NCBI GenBank assembly: GCA_900239685.1
Contig: OENT01000105.1
Coordinates: 149,981-213,980 of the forward strand
DNA from: Rotaria macrura
Taxonomy: Eukaryota > Rotifera > Eurotatoria > Philodinida > Philodinidae
Length of the DNA: 64,000 nucleotides
Reading direction: 5' to 3'
Position numbers and translations under genes: made by a program. Under the pieces are notes generated by a model. It was not told the origin of the DNA and ran no database searches. It worked only from the letters and a program-made list of their open reading frames with translations. Of this stretch, positions 10,991 through 25,200 are shown one piece after another. Every line of letters begins with the position of its first letter. The first letter of the stretch is position 1.

Positions 10991-13394
10991 TAAAGAATAA
11001 CTGTGGTAAGACCAGGTTCTTTTAATAATGAAGTGGATAAATAAAAATTTTTACTCTAGCGGAAACGTATTAATCGGTGGTGCATATCGACAATGTAGCT
11101 GAAAATCTTTAAGTTGCGAGAAATAGTGTAAAAATCGCAGAACCAAAATTTACTTCTTATATTTTTGTGGGGAGGCTAGTTCCCCCCCCCCCCCGAATTG
11201 AAGCCCCTGAGTATCACACTTCAATTAGTTCTCTAAATTTCTATTCTTTGATTGATGCCAGATATAAAATGATTGTTGATGACACGAGATGTTTCTACTG
11301 AGTTTAACCAAATAATTAATAAACGGCTTGCATAGATCTGTGCCTTTTTTATCATGATAAAACGAACACAAAATGTTGTTGTGCATCAACATTGCCTAAC
11401 GAGAAAATAAATAGATAATTATTTTAAGCTAATCAAATGAATCCATTTTTTGCATCAGCTTATTTTTATGCGGGGCCTTGAATTAGTATTGATTTCAGTT
11501 GAAATGAGATATTGAAAAATAATGAAGTAAAGCATTTATTGATTTTAAAGTTTCGTAAAGAAGTCTGTAAAACTCTATATCATGTGAAAATATGGCCTCA
11601 AGAGTATTTTTTTAATATTAAAAAGTCGACCATTTTATGGCTGGCACACATTGAATTGTATTGAACTGGAACACTTTAGTATCTTCTTCAAATGAAAAGA
11701 AATCTTATTTTAAAATCATACCAAATGTAACAGTGAAGCTTACTTCATAGAGTAATGCATTAATAGTCAGTGTAATCAAAGTCCCTTTTACCAACAGTTA
11801 ACACATTCTCAAGACATATCAAATCAATGTTCTAATTTCTACGGTCAACGGACTGATCAAGTTAGTTCGAGGCATACTTCAATGATTGTTTTGAAGTTCT
11901 ACATTATCATATAGTATTATCTGCGCCCCCACCTCGCCTTAATATATGCGATAGAAATGTGTGTCACCAGATAAATGCGGATACAGTGCGTATATGACAG
12001 AAGAAATGGACGTTGATCCAACGGTGATCGAATCGTAAACTTCAACTGGAAATAATTTGTTTTCTGTCACGTTGTTTACTCGGACACTTTTTAATTGTAG
12101 TTTATATCGGACATAATTCTTCAATGCAAGAACAAGTGACTTGAACACATCAGTAAGTTGCACATGAATATATTTTCGAGCTGTTTGAAGATCACGCGAT
12201 CAATAAAAAGCTAGTTTCTCGAACATTTATACATACAGTTCAAGATTTCAAAACTACGATTGACATATCACTTCATGATAATTTCTTTACTCAGAAATTT
12301 TTACCTCTTTAACTACAACAAATTTAAAAATCAACGACAGTTATATACTCTAGGATGCTGTCGAACTCATTCGCTTCGTTTTTTTGATCTGCCAATTGCC
12401 GACAAAGTCAAGACAGGACGAATTCATTTTCAATAGAACACCAGCAGACATTTGACAACACGAATCTAAATGTCAGTTTTTTCTTAAGACTAATAGTAAT
12501 CGAACAGAAGTGATTAACACAATCTATCATCATACTATTTCTTCTAAATCCTAATCATTTTTTCATGTTATCCAAATGGAAAAGGTCTCACATTTTTCCG
12601 TATGTGCATAGTGATGATTTTTTTTCTTCGCATTCACAAAAACACAAAAAGCTGATTTAATTGAATACTAGAGCATTTATAGCAAGCTGCGTCTTCTTGT
12701 TTACACACAATAATCGGAAGAATAAGAAATCGACATGTCTCAATAAAAAAAAGGAAATAAAATAGTGCATTTTCTATCGTGCTCTTGGTTATGAAGAATT
12801 TTACCAGATTCTAGTTCGGAAGCAACAAAGAATCTCACTTTTCGATTTTCATTAGTCAACAACAATGCACTTAAAAATAATTTAACACACAACTTTGTTC
12901 AATGAATGTTTTTATAAACTATTATTCAAGTGTTGAGAATATTTGTGCTGATTCACTCAAGAGCACAATTGAAACGTTTGCTACATTATATTAGCATATT
13001 GACATGCAAGTTCCAAAGACAAAGATTCATATCGTTAACTGAACACCATAAAATTCGGGTGTTCAAATGAAATATTTAGCTAGATTTTTTTTTATTCTGT
13101 ATAATATGTGTTTTTTTTTGTTAGTTTGGTGGAACTATGCGATACACGTATGTGTTTATGTATGTTTACGACATATAACAAAGTCAAATGGAACAAATAA
13201 ACGAAACAAATAACTAGAGGCGCGAAATAGACAAAAAAAAGTAAAGAGAAAGAGAAACATGCACACGCCGAAAAAAAAGCAAAACAAAATGTCACACACG
13301 CACACAAAAATGACACCAACTGTATTTTTCAATAAATGTTCAATGTTTTGTTTTTGTTTCTATTGAAAAGAAGAAAAAGAAAACAAATACTGTG
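10991..13394. other. Intergenic region downstream of RBM26
   Basis: There is no supported gene. A C(13) homopolymer lies at 11182-11194. A 74-codon minus frame at 11939-12163 has no recognisable domain or splice partner. The part next to 13394 is likely the 3' untranslated region of the RBM26 gene. Confidence 0.5.
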
Positions 13395-16300
13395 TCAAGA
13401 ATCGAGTAATTGAATTTCATCAACAAGATCATTGGGTTCGAATTCATATTGTTGATTTGATTCGTCCTGATTATCAAATGAAAGATTTGTTTGTTTGATT
13501 TCATTGTCATCGGTTGGTTTCTCACAATCAACTAGTAAACGTTCTTCTTCATCAACGTATTCGTCATTCTATTTTATTACGTAAAATTAAAGGATAGATA
13601 ACAAGACATGAAAATCTATTCAGTTTACTTCTTCATTTTCTTCAACCTCACTGGTTGGACTTTGATGTTTACGTTTCGCATCTGGTTCGTCGTCAACATC
13701 ATTGTTAGTCGTCGCCGTGGATGTTCCTCCAAGTAACTCATCTTCCATTGTTTCAGAGAGTGTTCTTTTTTTGCCACTGGTATTCAATGATGATTCATCA
13801 TCAAAAGAGATATCTAGATTACGATCTTTGTATTTCAATCCTGCTTTTCGAACCTGGAACAAGACAAAAATTTTTATTTTCGTGAGTACATGCCATTAGC
13901 TTAATCTCGGACAAGTTAGAATTTCGAATACAAGATAACTAATGTCACGATTACAAGAATGGTATGTTGTTCGATCCAGTTTAGAACATATTTTATTTAA
14001 TCTAGCAGCAATTTAATTAAGTCATTATGCAACTACTGTAAGGAGACGTTGACCATGTATGAGCATTCATCGTATTTCAAACACGTCCTATCCCATTTCC
14101 GTCATTATGTATACTCTGACTGACATGAGCTGTTTTCAGTCTATCTATCACGTAAATTTCATTAGATTCCGATTCGCGGGAACCGTGTTTCGATCCTCTA
14201 AACGAATCTGTTTCATTGGTACAGACAAGTTACTTTTTTTCTAATTCGAGATATGTTGATGAATGAAAGAGCAACATTTCATTTACTTCACTAAATAATT
14301 GAAGTAGAACTCGAGTAAACTGCAGTCTAACTGAAATACGAGGTGACGCATGCACTTCACAAATTTTGCTACCCTCCATCGATATGTTGCTCTTATTTTT
14401 TTTTAAAATTCAATGGCTTATCGACTTTACATATCTGTTTTCGAGTCAGATGAATATTTTCAAGCTTCGATTCGAACATAACTGAGCTCAGATCCATGAT
14501 AGACTATCTATTTACATCGATGAGAATTTCTGTCACACCTATCAAAACTAGTTTGTATCATGCTTAGCAAATTTTCATATACTTACTTTATCAATATCAG
14601 ATTTTGAAGAATATAACACAAGTAATGAATTATTAGTTTCATTGGATTGAATTTTCGTGGCTCCCGATTTCTATATGAATCAAACAAATAAATCTTTTCT
14701 TTTCTAGATGAATAAATTATTATCAACCTTGAGAAAGTCTTCTAATTCATTCCTTGGTAAATCTTTTATATTTTTAATAACAACTTGTTTTTGTTGTTGT
14801 TTTTTCGATTCAACTAATTTCAATGTATTATCAGTAGATGATTTTACTGTCGAATCATTTTCATTGAGAACATGAGCGAAATTTAATGAAGATTGACCTA
14901 ATGTATTACTCATTGCACGTCGCTAAAACAAAAGAGAAATTGTTTATGCTAATGGTTCAGATTGATAGAATTGTTTTTACCATGTCTGCTGATGTTTTAG
15001 CTCTAAGAGTTTCAATTTGTTTTTTCAAAGTTTGTGCACGTTGCTTAAGAACATCTTGTTGACTAATTTTAGTCACGGCTGTTGATGCTGCCGGTAATGC
15101 TGTTGTTGGTTTTGTTGACACTGTTGTAGATGATGACTTAGTTGGTGGCGTAAAACGAAGTGAATCTTTCAGGCTAATAATTGTGACATCAACTTGTTTC
15201 ATTAGAGCTCGTATGGATTCTTTTTCAGTATTCGTTTCTGCTGCTTCAAGTTTTTTCAACAGTAACTTTTGTTGCTGAATTTGCTCTTCTAATAAACCTT
15301 GTGTTTTCCGATGAATTTCAATAGCTGCCTTTTTTGCTGCATCTTTTTTCGTTATTGTTGAAGTTTGTAGAATAGGTTTGTTCGATGTTGGTAATGGTAT
15401 TGATTTATTCGATGCCAGTGGAGTAGCGGTTGTTGTCGGTGTTGACGTTGGTTGAGGCACCTAAACGTCATATTAAAGAAAACTATACATCGAAATACGT
15501 GATTAGATTAATATCTTACAGGTTTTGTTTCGTCAGGCTTATTTGCTGTGGTGGGACTTTGCTCAGACTTATTGTTTGACAGTTGCTGCATTTTCATCCA
15601 ATGAAGTTTCATTGGATTCGGAGCACTTGATACTAATTTTTTTGTCGTTGAGACATCGGTTGATAACGACTTTTGTTGTTGCTGTTGAGCTGATTGACTT
15701 GGATTATTGTTATTGTTACCAGAGGATTGCGCCTAAATTGATAGATGTATATAGATATTTTTGAAAACTTCGAATATGGCACATGGAAAATTTTGTTCTC
15801 ATAAATTTTGAAGACTCTGTACATATTCAAATGATGAGTAAGGACCATCAGTTGAGTCTAGATTTGAAAATTTTGGAGTACATCGGGGATTATTCAAGTG
15901 TACGATGTGTTGAATAGTAGATGCCCCTTAAACCTATTGCGTCTGCGGAAGATGAACATGTAATATTGATTAGAAAAAAATATTAAGACTACCAACAGTG
16001 AGTATATTGTCAAACACAGTTATTTCGAAACTTTCCAACTTTTGTATTCGATACCATTCATAACTTAATAGCGTCATGCAATTTTGTTAACTTCGAATAT
16101 TTCTCAAAACTTTTGATTATCAGAAATATATGATGATTGGACAATGTCAAATTAGTATTGACTCTTTTACTTCGGAATACGTATTCAATTTGCAAGAAAA
16201 AAAAGCATTAAATTCTTTACTGGAGCACATTCCCACTATTCATCACGTCATTCAGAGTAGTAAAATTATTCAAGAATACGCCAAGATACTTTCCTGCGCA

Positions 16301-17398
16301 TATTTTGTGAAAATGTTTCAGCATTCGAATGCTTTATATTATGATTGGTTGTAAAATTTACCTTATTACTGTTGTGCCAAAATATTTTAATAAAACGATT
16401 ATTAAACAATGGTTGAGGATTTTTATATGCTGTTTCGGCTTCATGAAATGTTGCATATGCTACAAGAGCTGAATCAGATGATCCATCATAGGCAATCTAA
16501 TTAAAAATAGATTTGAGTTCTGAATCAAAGCAAGAAAATAAGTTGTCTCAGTACCTGTACGTTTGTAACAGTACCAAATTTACTGAAATGTTCATTTAAT
16601 TTTGAAATAGTATTAAATTCAACGGGGATTTTACGTATTTCAAGTGTTGCTGGTGTTGATCCAGATCCATCTGGCTTTTGCCCTGAAAGGTTTATTTAGA
16701 TCGAAGTAGAAAATTAGTATACAAGAAAAAACATATTACAGAAAACTTACATGGGCGTTTCCATCCTCGATTGACATAGCCATTATTGTTATTTGGATGA
16801 CTAGCACTACTACTATTATTATTATTATTATTATTAGCAGTTGCATTACTAGTATTAGCATTTGAATCATTATTCAATGGATGTTCGTGTTGTTGTGTTC
16901 GTCGATCGTTTGAATACGATCCAGTAGTAACATGACGTTTAGAATGAATCACAGTTGGAACAGGGCCACCAGACATACCCACTAGGAAAAATACAACAAA
17001 TTGGAACAATCGTTAAAATTATACATTTATTGATGGCAAATTTTAAAGATTTACTTGAATCATTTTGACGCATTTTTTGTTCAAGTGGCAATGGCTCAGC
17101 ATTTGTCACAACAGTAACAAGTGTACGTTGTGGATTCATCATCAATGGTTGTTGAGATGACTGAGGTGGTCCAGGTGGCATTGGCGGTCCTTGCATACGT
17201 GGATGATGATGCATAGGATGTCTCATAAACATTGATGGTGGAGTTGGATGTGGTCCATGTTTCAAATCAGGTGCTTCAGGATTATATTCATGATAATGAG
17301 GATGAAGATGTGGTGGTGGTATTCCATATTGTTGATAAGGAGGATAATACGCTTGTTGCTGTTGTTGATGCTGATGCTGCTGCTGTTGTTGCTGCTGC

Positions 17399-17429
<31 letters not shown>

Positions 17430-19465
17430 GCTGCTGCTGCTGTTGTTGCTCAAAAACAACAGCATTCGTACCATGATCATATGGACAAGAATCTCCCAGA
17501 GCACAGTAACCTTTATTTTCAAAAAAATCACTACACGGAATTTTTTTGTATAAAAAATTTGTATTTGTTGTTGACGCTTGATGTACGGGATTTGTTTGAC
17601 GGGATGGTGATGAACGGGATGATGAACCGGTTGATGAATGGGAATAGGAACGTTGTGTACGTTTAGCTGCTGGTGGTGATATAGAACGCGAGCGGGATGA
17701 TGAACGATGTGAACGTTGATTATTCGAATTAGTTGTTGGACGATAATGTGAGGATGTTTGATGACGATTAGCACCACCACTACTTGTATTCACATGTCGA
17801 CGTGGATTTGGTGAATGATGACGACTTGATGACGACCGATATGAATAACGTCTTTTAACTGGTTGAATGATAATGCCAGATGTTTGCTGTTGAGTAATTG
17901 TTGAATATTCAGCTGATTGAGAAGTTGTCGGAATCGATTGCTGTTGTTGCTGTTGTGGTTCAGTGTCTTGTTTTGTTGGTGATGCTGAACTTTGCTGTTC
18001 AACGATTTCAGATGAATCACCTGACTTGTCATCATTTATTTCACTTGCTTTTGGCTGCACATTTTCCTATACGATAATAAAAGAGAGCATAAATTGACGT
18101 GTACTTTAGTATAATCGAAGAAAAAATGTTGCATTACAAGACATTCTCAGCTTAAATAATGAGGCATGTAAACACGAGAAGTCTATAAACACAGGTGACT
18201 AATATACGCGCTAGCATGCTTTAAATGAAATAGTTTTTTGATAGAAATGAGAGCAACAGTTTCTTATGCAACTTCTTCTATTAAACCAAACAATTTATAA
18301 ACTTTGACAAGAGTGCTATTCTATTGTACAGGAGATCGACACAGACTAGTGTTTTCACCTGACCTTATTGTAGGCAGATTCAATCGATCATTCCTTTGTT
18401 TTGATAATAGAAGAAATCTTTCCATGGCTTTATTTTTAGAGGATGCTAATTTTCATCGCAACGGTAACTCATCCGATGTTTGTGTGATTAACAGTGTTCT
18501 TGTCACCTGTACTTGTTTCTTTTCATGATAAAAAAACTTTCACTTTTTTCAACATGTTTTATTTTTCTTTTATAGACTTTCTGTTAATAGTCTTTATCGA
18601 GAATAATGACTTTTAAAATTTTCATGCGTTTTAAGACTATAAATAAGAACTAGAGTTTAGCATTTAGCAATTCACCTTCAATGTTTCTTCTGTAGTAATG
18701 AGAAACAAATCCTCACAATATGTTTGAGCACAGATTTCTTATACTTTCACTTAACGCAATTCTAAACTACATGTCGAAATTTTACCAATTAGCTCCTTGA
18801 CTTGAGCTTGCCTTACATAATCCTGTGCGCTAGCGATAGTTTTATCTTTCGAGAAGACATTTCATTATTCGATTTTCCTTGATTCATCAATGTTTAATCG
18901 ACATAATATAAAAGAGTGAGGTATATGTTCGACTACAGTAACATTTAACATGTACAAAAAGAAGAGCCTTGACATTGAACTCATAGTTCAACATAATGTT
19001 GGAGAATATTTCGAAGAATCTTCTACCATTAAGAACGTGTCTAAGTCTATATTCAAAACGTCACACACACACACACATATATATATCACGTGAAAAAATT
19101 TCTCAATTAATCCATAAGTTATTAAAAAAAGAACCATTCAACAAACTTTTTTTGCTTCTGGAATATAGCGTCCATTTCGAATAACTTCAAATAATTGATC
19201 AACGAAATCTTTCGTTGCTCGATCAAGAAAAACTTCAAGTCGATCAATACAATTTTCACGTAGTTTATCCAATGGTTTATCTTTAGCAACGAGAGCAAGA
19301 ACATAGCGAGCGAGAGCGATCGGTTCAGCATCGCACCTTTAAAAATAAACAAAATAGATAAAAATATATCAATATCAAACGAACAAATCAAATCAATAAA
19401 ACATACAATGGTTCAAGTGTTGCAACGAGCCATTCTCGTAATGCTACTTCGTCGTCGATGAACAT
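13395..19465 (-). CDS. RBM26: RBM26/RBM27 (swm) RNA-binding protein, 12 exons
   Basis: Exons are 19465-19407, 19336-19147, 18066-17055, 16981-16751, 16682-16555, 16496-16362, 15732-15520, 15460-14981, 14922-14728, 14670-14587, 13853-13629 and 13568-13395. Every phase closes, giving 1041 residues (human paralogues are about 1000-1060). Residues 1-83 are the conserved PWI-like N-terminus (MFIDDEVALREWL, then KDKPLDKLRENCIDRLEVFL). An RS-rich stretch follows, then a CCCH zinc finger at about 261-281 (CSDFFENKGYCALGDSCPYDH pattern, C-x8-C-x5-C-x3-H). Next comes a Q/H tract (about 289-315), RRM1 at about 510-583 (ISKLNEHFSKFGTVTNVQ, NNRFIKIFW), coiled coils at about 690-816, a degenerate second RRM (about 862-926) and an acidic tail. 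In animals and fungi the family works with the nuclear exosome/PAXT pathway on polyadenylated RNA. Which vertebrate paralogue it matches is undecided, as expected for a pre-duplication orthologue. Confidence 0.96.
17392..17451 (-). repeat. CAG/CAA repeat encoding poly-Gln in RBM26
   Basis: About 20 consecutive Gln codons (mixed CAA and CAG) directly follow the CCCH finger, with a further Q/H tract on the 3' side. The CAA interruptions suggest the tract is moderately stable. In the reverse frames it produces long poly-Leu and poly-Asn pseudo-ORFs, which are not genes. Confidence 0.9.
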
Positions 19466-19682
19466 GAAAACAACGTTTGTTGTATTTATATATACAAAAA
19501 TTATTTAAGTTACAACAAATCTAAAAAAACGATTCTCGTCAATCAAATTTCATGCAAAAAATGCGTATTCTAAATATTGACTAAAAACTATTAATTTTTA
19601 TAAAATGTGTATAAAATATTTGAGATATATCTGAATTAAATGGAAGTGAGATTGCATGCATTCACTAATACGCAAGAATATT

Positions 19683-22291
19683 CTATTTGGCTGCTTGCGA
19701 TGATTGTATAGGATAATAGGTGATTTCATTCGATAAACGACGAACTTTCGTCGGTGGTACAACTTGATGATTATATGCTGCGATTTTTTCAATATGTTTT
19801 ATTAACCAAATAAGTAAAATGATTGTAAATATCTGTAGAAAGACAGTGAACAGAAACAAAAATAAATGAACGAATCATCTTTACAGTTAAAGTTAAACTT
19901 ACCTGTAGAAAAGCAACACCTACGGTCACGCATCCAAGTGTAATTAAATGTGGATGATAAAAACGATACAGTGCTAATGAACATCCCTGTTGCAAAAAAA
20001 GAAAATATTCATCATACATTAAACATAGATTTCATTAAAGAGAGATGGATTATTAGGGTATATGTTTCTCTTATCGAATCTAGTATGATATCTTCGTAGG
20101 GTTGAATGAGTCGATTTATGATTCGTTTTCTACTTCTTTTTATAGACACCATTAGTTGTAAGTTCATAACAACACGAAATCTTGCAATTAACTTTTACGT
20201 AAAGGGAAAAAAGAGAAGAACAGGTGTGTGTTAAATTCAGTAGAGTACATACTGTCGTCGTTCCAAAAGATTAGCTACTGTGAAGTAAACACTTTTTCTC
20301 ATACGATTTCACAAGACGTTAAAAGGATAAATATAATTTCCTATTTCATAGAAATGAAGAGACTTTCAAATTTGAATTTTTCAACACTAAAAGTTATTAT
20401 TTGTCAATCATAAAATTTAATGCATCGTCGTAGTTCGAAGAATAACTATGAACTAGAGAAAATTCTCGACGATAGAATTTCATAAGCCCATTATGACAAA
20501 GTATACACTTGAATTTCGTTGATGTAACACGAATCAATATAATTTTTGCAATATGTTTATATCAAGATTTTGTTACGATGAAGATGACTGATGGAATTTT
20601 CTTTTCTTAGAAGACCATGATTCTCTTCTTATTACATTTTAAACTGAATGACATGATTGCAAACGAATCAAAGTCATTGACCTATTATGAGCCGGATTCA
20701 TCTAGTCATATGAATCATGATTGGACTACGATCGTTATCAAAACTCTAACGTAAATTTTAACCAGTCAATAAATAATACATTAGACTAAGTTCTCATAGT
20801 TCAAGTCGTCGTCACTTTTGACCAAGAATTCAAGGTATCATGTAGAATATCGACGAAATCTCATTTTCTTGCAATGAACTTTATTCTTTGGATTATTTCC
20901 ACTAGCAAAACATATATTTCTTCATAGTTGCCTTTAGACACACGACCGTCACGAATCCTGATATTCGTCACATTTCTCGTAAACCTTCACACAGGTGAAA
21001 ATAGTTTATTGATGACTATCGTTAGAATCATTAGGCCATATCCATTCAAAGAAGGAACCGACGAGAAAAAAATCTCTTGTGCAGTACTCCTATGCATCAG
21101 TGGCCTACATTTCATTTCTCAAATTCGGATTAACAGAAAGGCATAAATAGTAAAATTTTCTCTATCAAAATTGTAGTAACTCATCGGCAATAAAACGATG
21201 TTTGAACTATCTTCAGTGTACTTATAACTGACTTGGATCTAATTCATTCAAAGTCTTCATGTGATATAGATTCATCAACTGTGATGCTTCTGTAATAGCC
21301 GGTCAAAAGAGACCATAGAATTAAACTAGGCTAGATTTTTAGTTTTAACTGCGAATCATATACTTTAGTATTTTAATAGCATCTATCGATTGAATAGAGC
21401 ATTTAAATACCTCATAGAAAATATTCGACGGATGTTTTCCATACGGTTTTTGAGCACATTTCGGTTCATATGATTTACAACAACTATCAGGTACAGCTGA
21501 TGCCATCGACAGATTGAAATTAGAATTCAATTGCCAATCCTTAAATTTATATAATAATGAAATTTATTCCGGGCAAGAAAAGAAAACAAGCGTATTCTTC
21601 ACTTTACTTTGAACGATCGTGAACCACAACATCGGAACTGAAAGAAAAATATGATTCAATATGTTTTAATGCACTGAAAATACTCCAATTTCTATTAACA
21701 TACCCGTCTTTGCATTTGATCAAATGTTTTCGTTTTTCCTTTAACATAATGATATTTATTTTGAATTGTTTCCAGTAAATTTTTCGATAAACGTTCTTCA
21801 AGCTAGAAAAATGATGAAATAAGAGCAAATTTTCGTTGAATTTAAACTGCATATATTTTTTTTACATTAACAGTATAGCCAAAAGCTAACAAGCCAGCTG
21901 TTATTTCAAAAATAAATGTTAATATCAATATAAACAATGTCTACAATAATTAGTGTATTCATGTAAATTTCTATGTTTTTCCTCTTACTAATTTTAATCC
22001 TTTTGAATGTTCAATCCATGCAGTTACGAAAAGAGCAATGATTGCTAAACATGTTATAGATGCGGATATCAATAATAAATATGTTGATATGGCATATAAA
22101 TATGCTGAAGCAAGTAAAGCATATTTATGTTTCGTTATGATTGTCCAAGTAGATAAATAAAATAATGATAAAATCGAGACCAAAAGAATAAAACCAACAA
22201 TGATTATAGCTGCTTTTATACCGAATACACTGCAAAATCCTTGATTATTGACTGCAGCTCGATTCGGTTTTCTTGCTGATGCTGAAGGCAT
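19683..22291 (-). CDS. CD151-like tetraspanin, 7 exons
   Basis: Exons are 22291-21989, 21940-21866, 21802-21704, 21637-21608, 21539-21411, 19986-19903 and 19832-19683. Phases are all zero and the product is 289 residues. There are four hydrophobic segments: near residues 24-46, 58-90, 102-123, and the last spanning exons 6-7. The large extracellular loop carries the family signature: CCG (FRCCGSRSFKDW), then PDSCCK, a further Cys (PKC), PSNIFYEGC and a return helix. The order DW...VPDSCCK...SNIY-like...GC is closest to CD151/TSPAN11, organisers of laminin-binding integrins. Intron 5 (about 1.4 kb) is the only long one. The cytoplasmic tail is about 35 residues, longer than in CD151, with several Tyr residues. 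The stop lies 218 bp from the RBM26 start on the same strand. Confidence 0.95.
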
Positions 22292-25200
22292 TTAGAAATT
22301 CTATTAAAATAAAAGGATAAAAATAACTAATGATAAGAAAGGAAATTGTGTAATAGAAAATGTTTAGAATGAAGACGTTTTTCGAGTAGAACATTTTAAA
22401 AGAAAAACAGTAAATTAGACACATGCTTAGAGATACGATCTTTTGAGATCAAATTTCCTTATTGTCATGTGGCCGTGCCTTGTTTATTTCGCCTAGCCGC
22501 TCGATCTATTTGTTTTTTTCCCTTCTCTCATCCATTAGTTAGAGACATCATAACTCTAATGTGGACGTTGACTATAACTAATAAAACATAACTATATATA
22601 GATGGCGCTAATCAACAATGCCCATTATCATTCATGTTATGAATGGATATTCATCGGCCCCGTCACTTTTAGTGATTTCTCGAGAATAGTGCATTAGCAA
22701 AAAACTTTAAACTTTCCTGAAATGTACATCGTGCGGAATAGTTCACAATTTCTATAAGATCCAAAAATGTTCACTATTTTCTCTAAAGAAATATTGAGCT
22801 AAAATTTGATCACGATGACCTTAACTGTGCCGCTAGATTTCTTCAAGGTCGGATGGTCCCATCAATACCCGGGTTTTGTTTTCATTCGTATTGCGAAGTG
22901 GCTGAAGTTGACATATTTCTGTTCGGTTTCATCCTTTTATTTAGAATTTCAAAAAATCTATTCTAAAGGTGAACGTCTTTCTGAAACCCATGGCTATCAT
23001 AATACTAGCGGCAGGCATATTATGAATGCTGATGAAAAAAAGAATCATTCGTCTAATATTCTTTTCAGTCGAGACACAACAAAACTACGCTCCAGCAAAT
23101 ACAGAATGAGATGAATTAGTTTTCTAGATTCGGAATGAATTCTATGTATATAAGCGCACAAGTCCGACCACCAACGAAAAAGTAAACATATACGGATTGT
23201 GAGTCATTGATTATAGATTTATTTTTGCTCTGAACAAAAGAAAAGAATGAATTGAAACATATTGAAAAGTGTTTGCCAAAGTCTAAGTGATCAAGGAGCA
23301 CATGAAGAACATAATGCATCGTTTTTACACTTGTCTTATTGATCGTATTGTTCTTACACTCAATTACATATGTTGAGTTGAATTAAAATCATGTCTCATA
23401 CATCTCAACATGTAACTCTAATAGAATGAAATGCTAAAAATAAATTGACTGCAAATGGATGAATAGATATTATAAATATTTTTGGGAAAAAATTAAAAAA
23501 AGCCATTTCTAAAAATTTTTTCATACAAGAGTCTTGCTAAGAAAAACATTATTTTCAAGATCAAAACGTTGCCAGGAGATTTTTTAAAGGGTCTACAGAC
23601 GACTTATCTAAGTATTTACATAAAGATGAAAAGCGTATTTTGGAAAATAAGTTAATCTATATCTGTAGCAATAATTTAGAGAAAGTTTTTGATTTGGTAC
23701 TAGAGTAGTTTTTTTAAGATTTTCAATATGTAAGGACGGAACCGAATTCATTTATCATCAGCATGGATTACTCTTTGATATTTAATTTGACATACTGAAT
23801 TTATTTCGTATGACAAACAACAAGAACAATGCAGAGCGTGGCAGAGGTCATTATTTTTGAATTTCTTACTTTCCAAAAGAAGTAAGATTCAGTATAACGT
23901 ATCCTTCTCGCAAATGGACACTCTAATCATAAATATGCTTTTTTTCTACATAATAAAAATAAAATTTAAGTCCAAAAACGTATTATGTTTTATCGTTCGT
24001 TTTGACCTACTATTTTAAAAAAGAAAAACATTAAATTAGTGTGGAATGAAGCCAAAAAAATGATTCTTCACAGCACCATCAAATAAGCATCAACAGAAGA
24101 AAGTTCTAAAGATTTCCAGTTTTTTTTCTTCTTTGTCAAACGTCTTTTGTAAACAAAATGTGAAAAAAACGATTTCAAATTTTTCAAAAATCAAATCTGA
24201 CATGATGGGTAGAAGAGAATATCCCATTCAAGGAATGTTATGTACTGGCGAGATCATTGTTCTATTTAATTGAATTTTGATTGTTCTAGAGAAAATTTGG
24301 TTGTTTTTAAGAAAGAAACGTCGTGAACATTGTCATTCGTAATGTACATTCGTAGTTTGTTTTCTTGTCTTAATTTTAACTTACGTTTTAATATCTGAAT
24401 ATGAGATTGAAACTTTCTTTGAGTTGACGAGATCACTGTTTTTTCTACCGGAAATAGTTTCATAATAAATCAACGGTTGCTAGAAAAATCGGACGCACCT
24501 CTATGTCATTTAATTAAGTACATTTAGATAGAATAAATAAGGAGCTATCAATTAGCAATCTACTTTGAAAATTTTTTTCTAACTGTATATTCTAGAATGA
24601 TTTCTATCATGTCTTGTTTATCTTTTTTCGAGTATGGAACATATCTTAACAACTATCCTATTATGGATTATAACAAACTATAGTAAAATTTCCACAAGAG
24701 CACATAGAAATCAACTTAAAAAAATATCATTTTCTTCTATACTTTCACATCGATCTATTATGAACGTTGTTTTTTAATATATATATATATATAATGAGCT
24801 GCATATATTACAGAAGCTAGAGCAGAACACAATGTTATTCTTCGAAAGAATTAAAGAAGTATTTTTATTCACTGCGATCGTTAACATTAGATAACATAAA
24901 AGATGAATAATTTGAAGGAAAACAAAAGTCACTAATAATAACTATTTAATCAAATTAATTAGATGACTTTAGTTTTAAGAAGATGATAATATATTTATAT
25001 AGATAGATGATGTTTTTTTTTAAAACACAAAAATTAGCTTCAACATTAAATCATTTATTAAAACTGAAAAGAATTAAATGAAATGTACGCAACGACAAGC
25101 ATTCGAACTAATATTGCACAGGAAATCCTACATGATGATTTCATTTATATTTGGTAAAAGATCTTATGACATATCCGAGTGGTGAGGTTCGAGAAGAATC

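Noticed and set aside
17232-17780. Several long frames (poly-Val/Ala, poly-Leu, poly-Asn/Ile) overlapping the RBM26 large exon
   Set aside because: They are other-frame readings of the CAG/CAA tract; the RBM26 frame is the one with conserved domains and closing splice phases.
22806-23114. 102-codon plus frame
   Set aside because: No domain, no splice partner, no coding-like composition; the length is possible by chance.
25180-25200. GTGGTGAGGTTCGAGAAG, reminiscent of a tRNA T-arm
   Set aside because: No acceptor, D-arm or anticodon stem could be placed around it.
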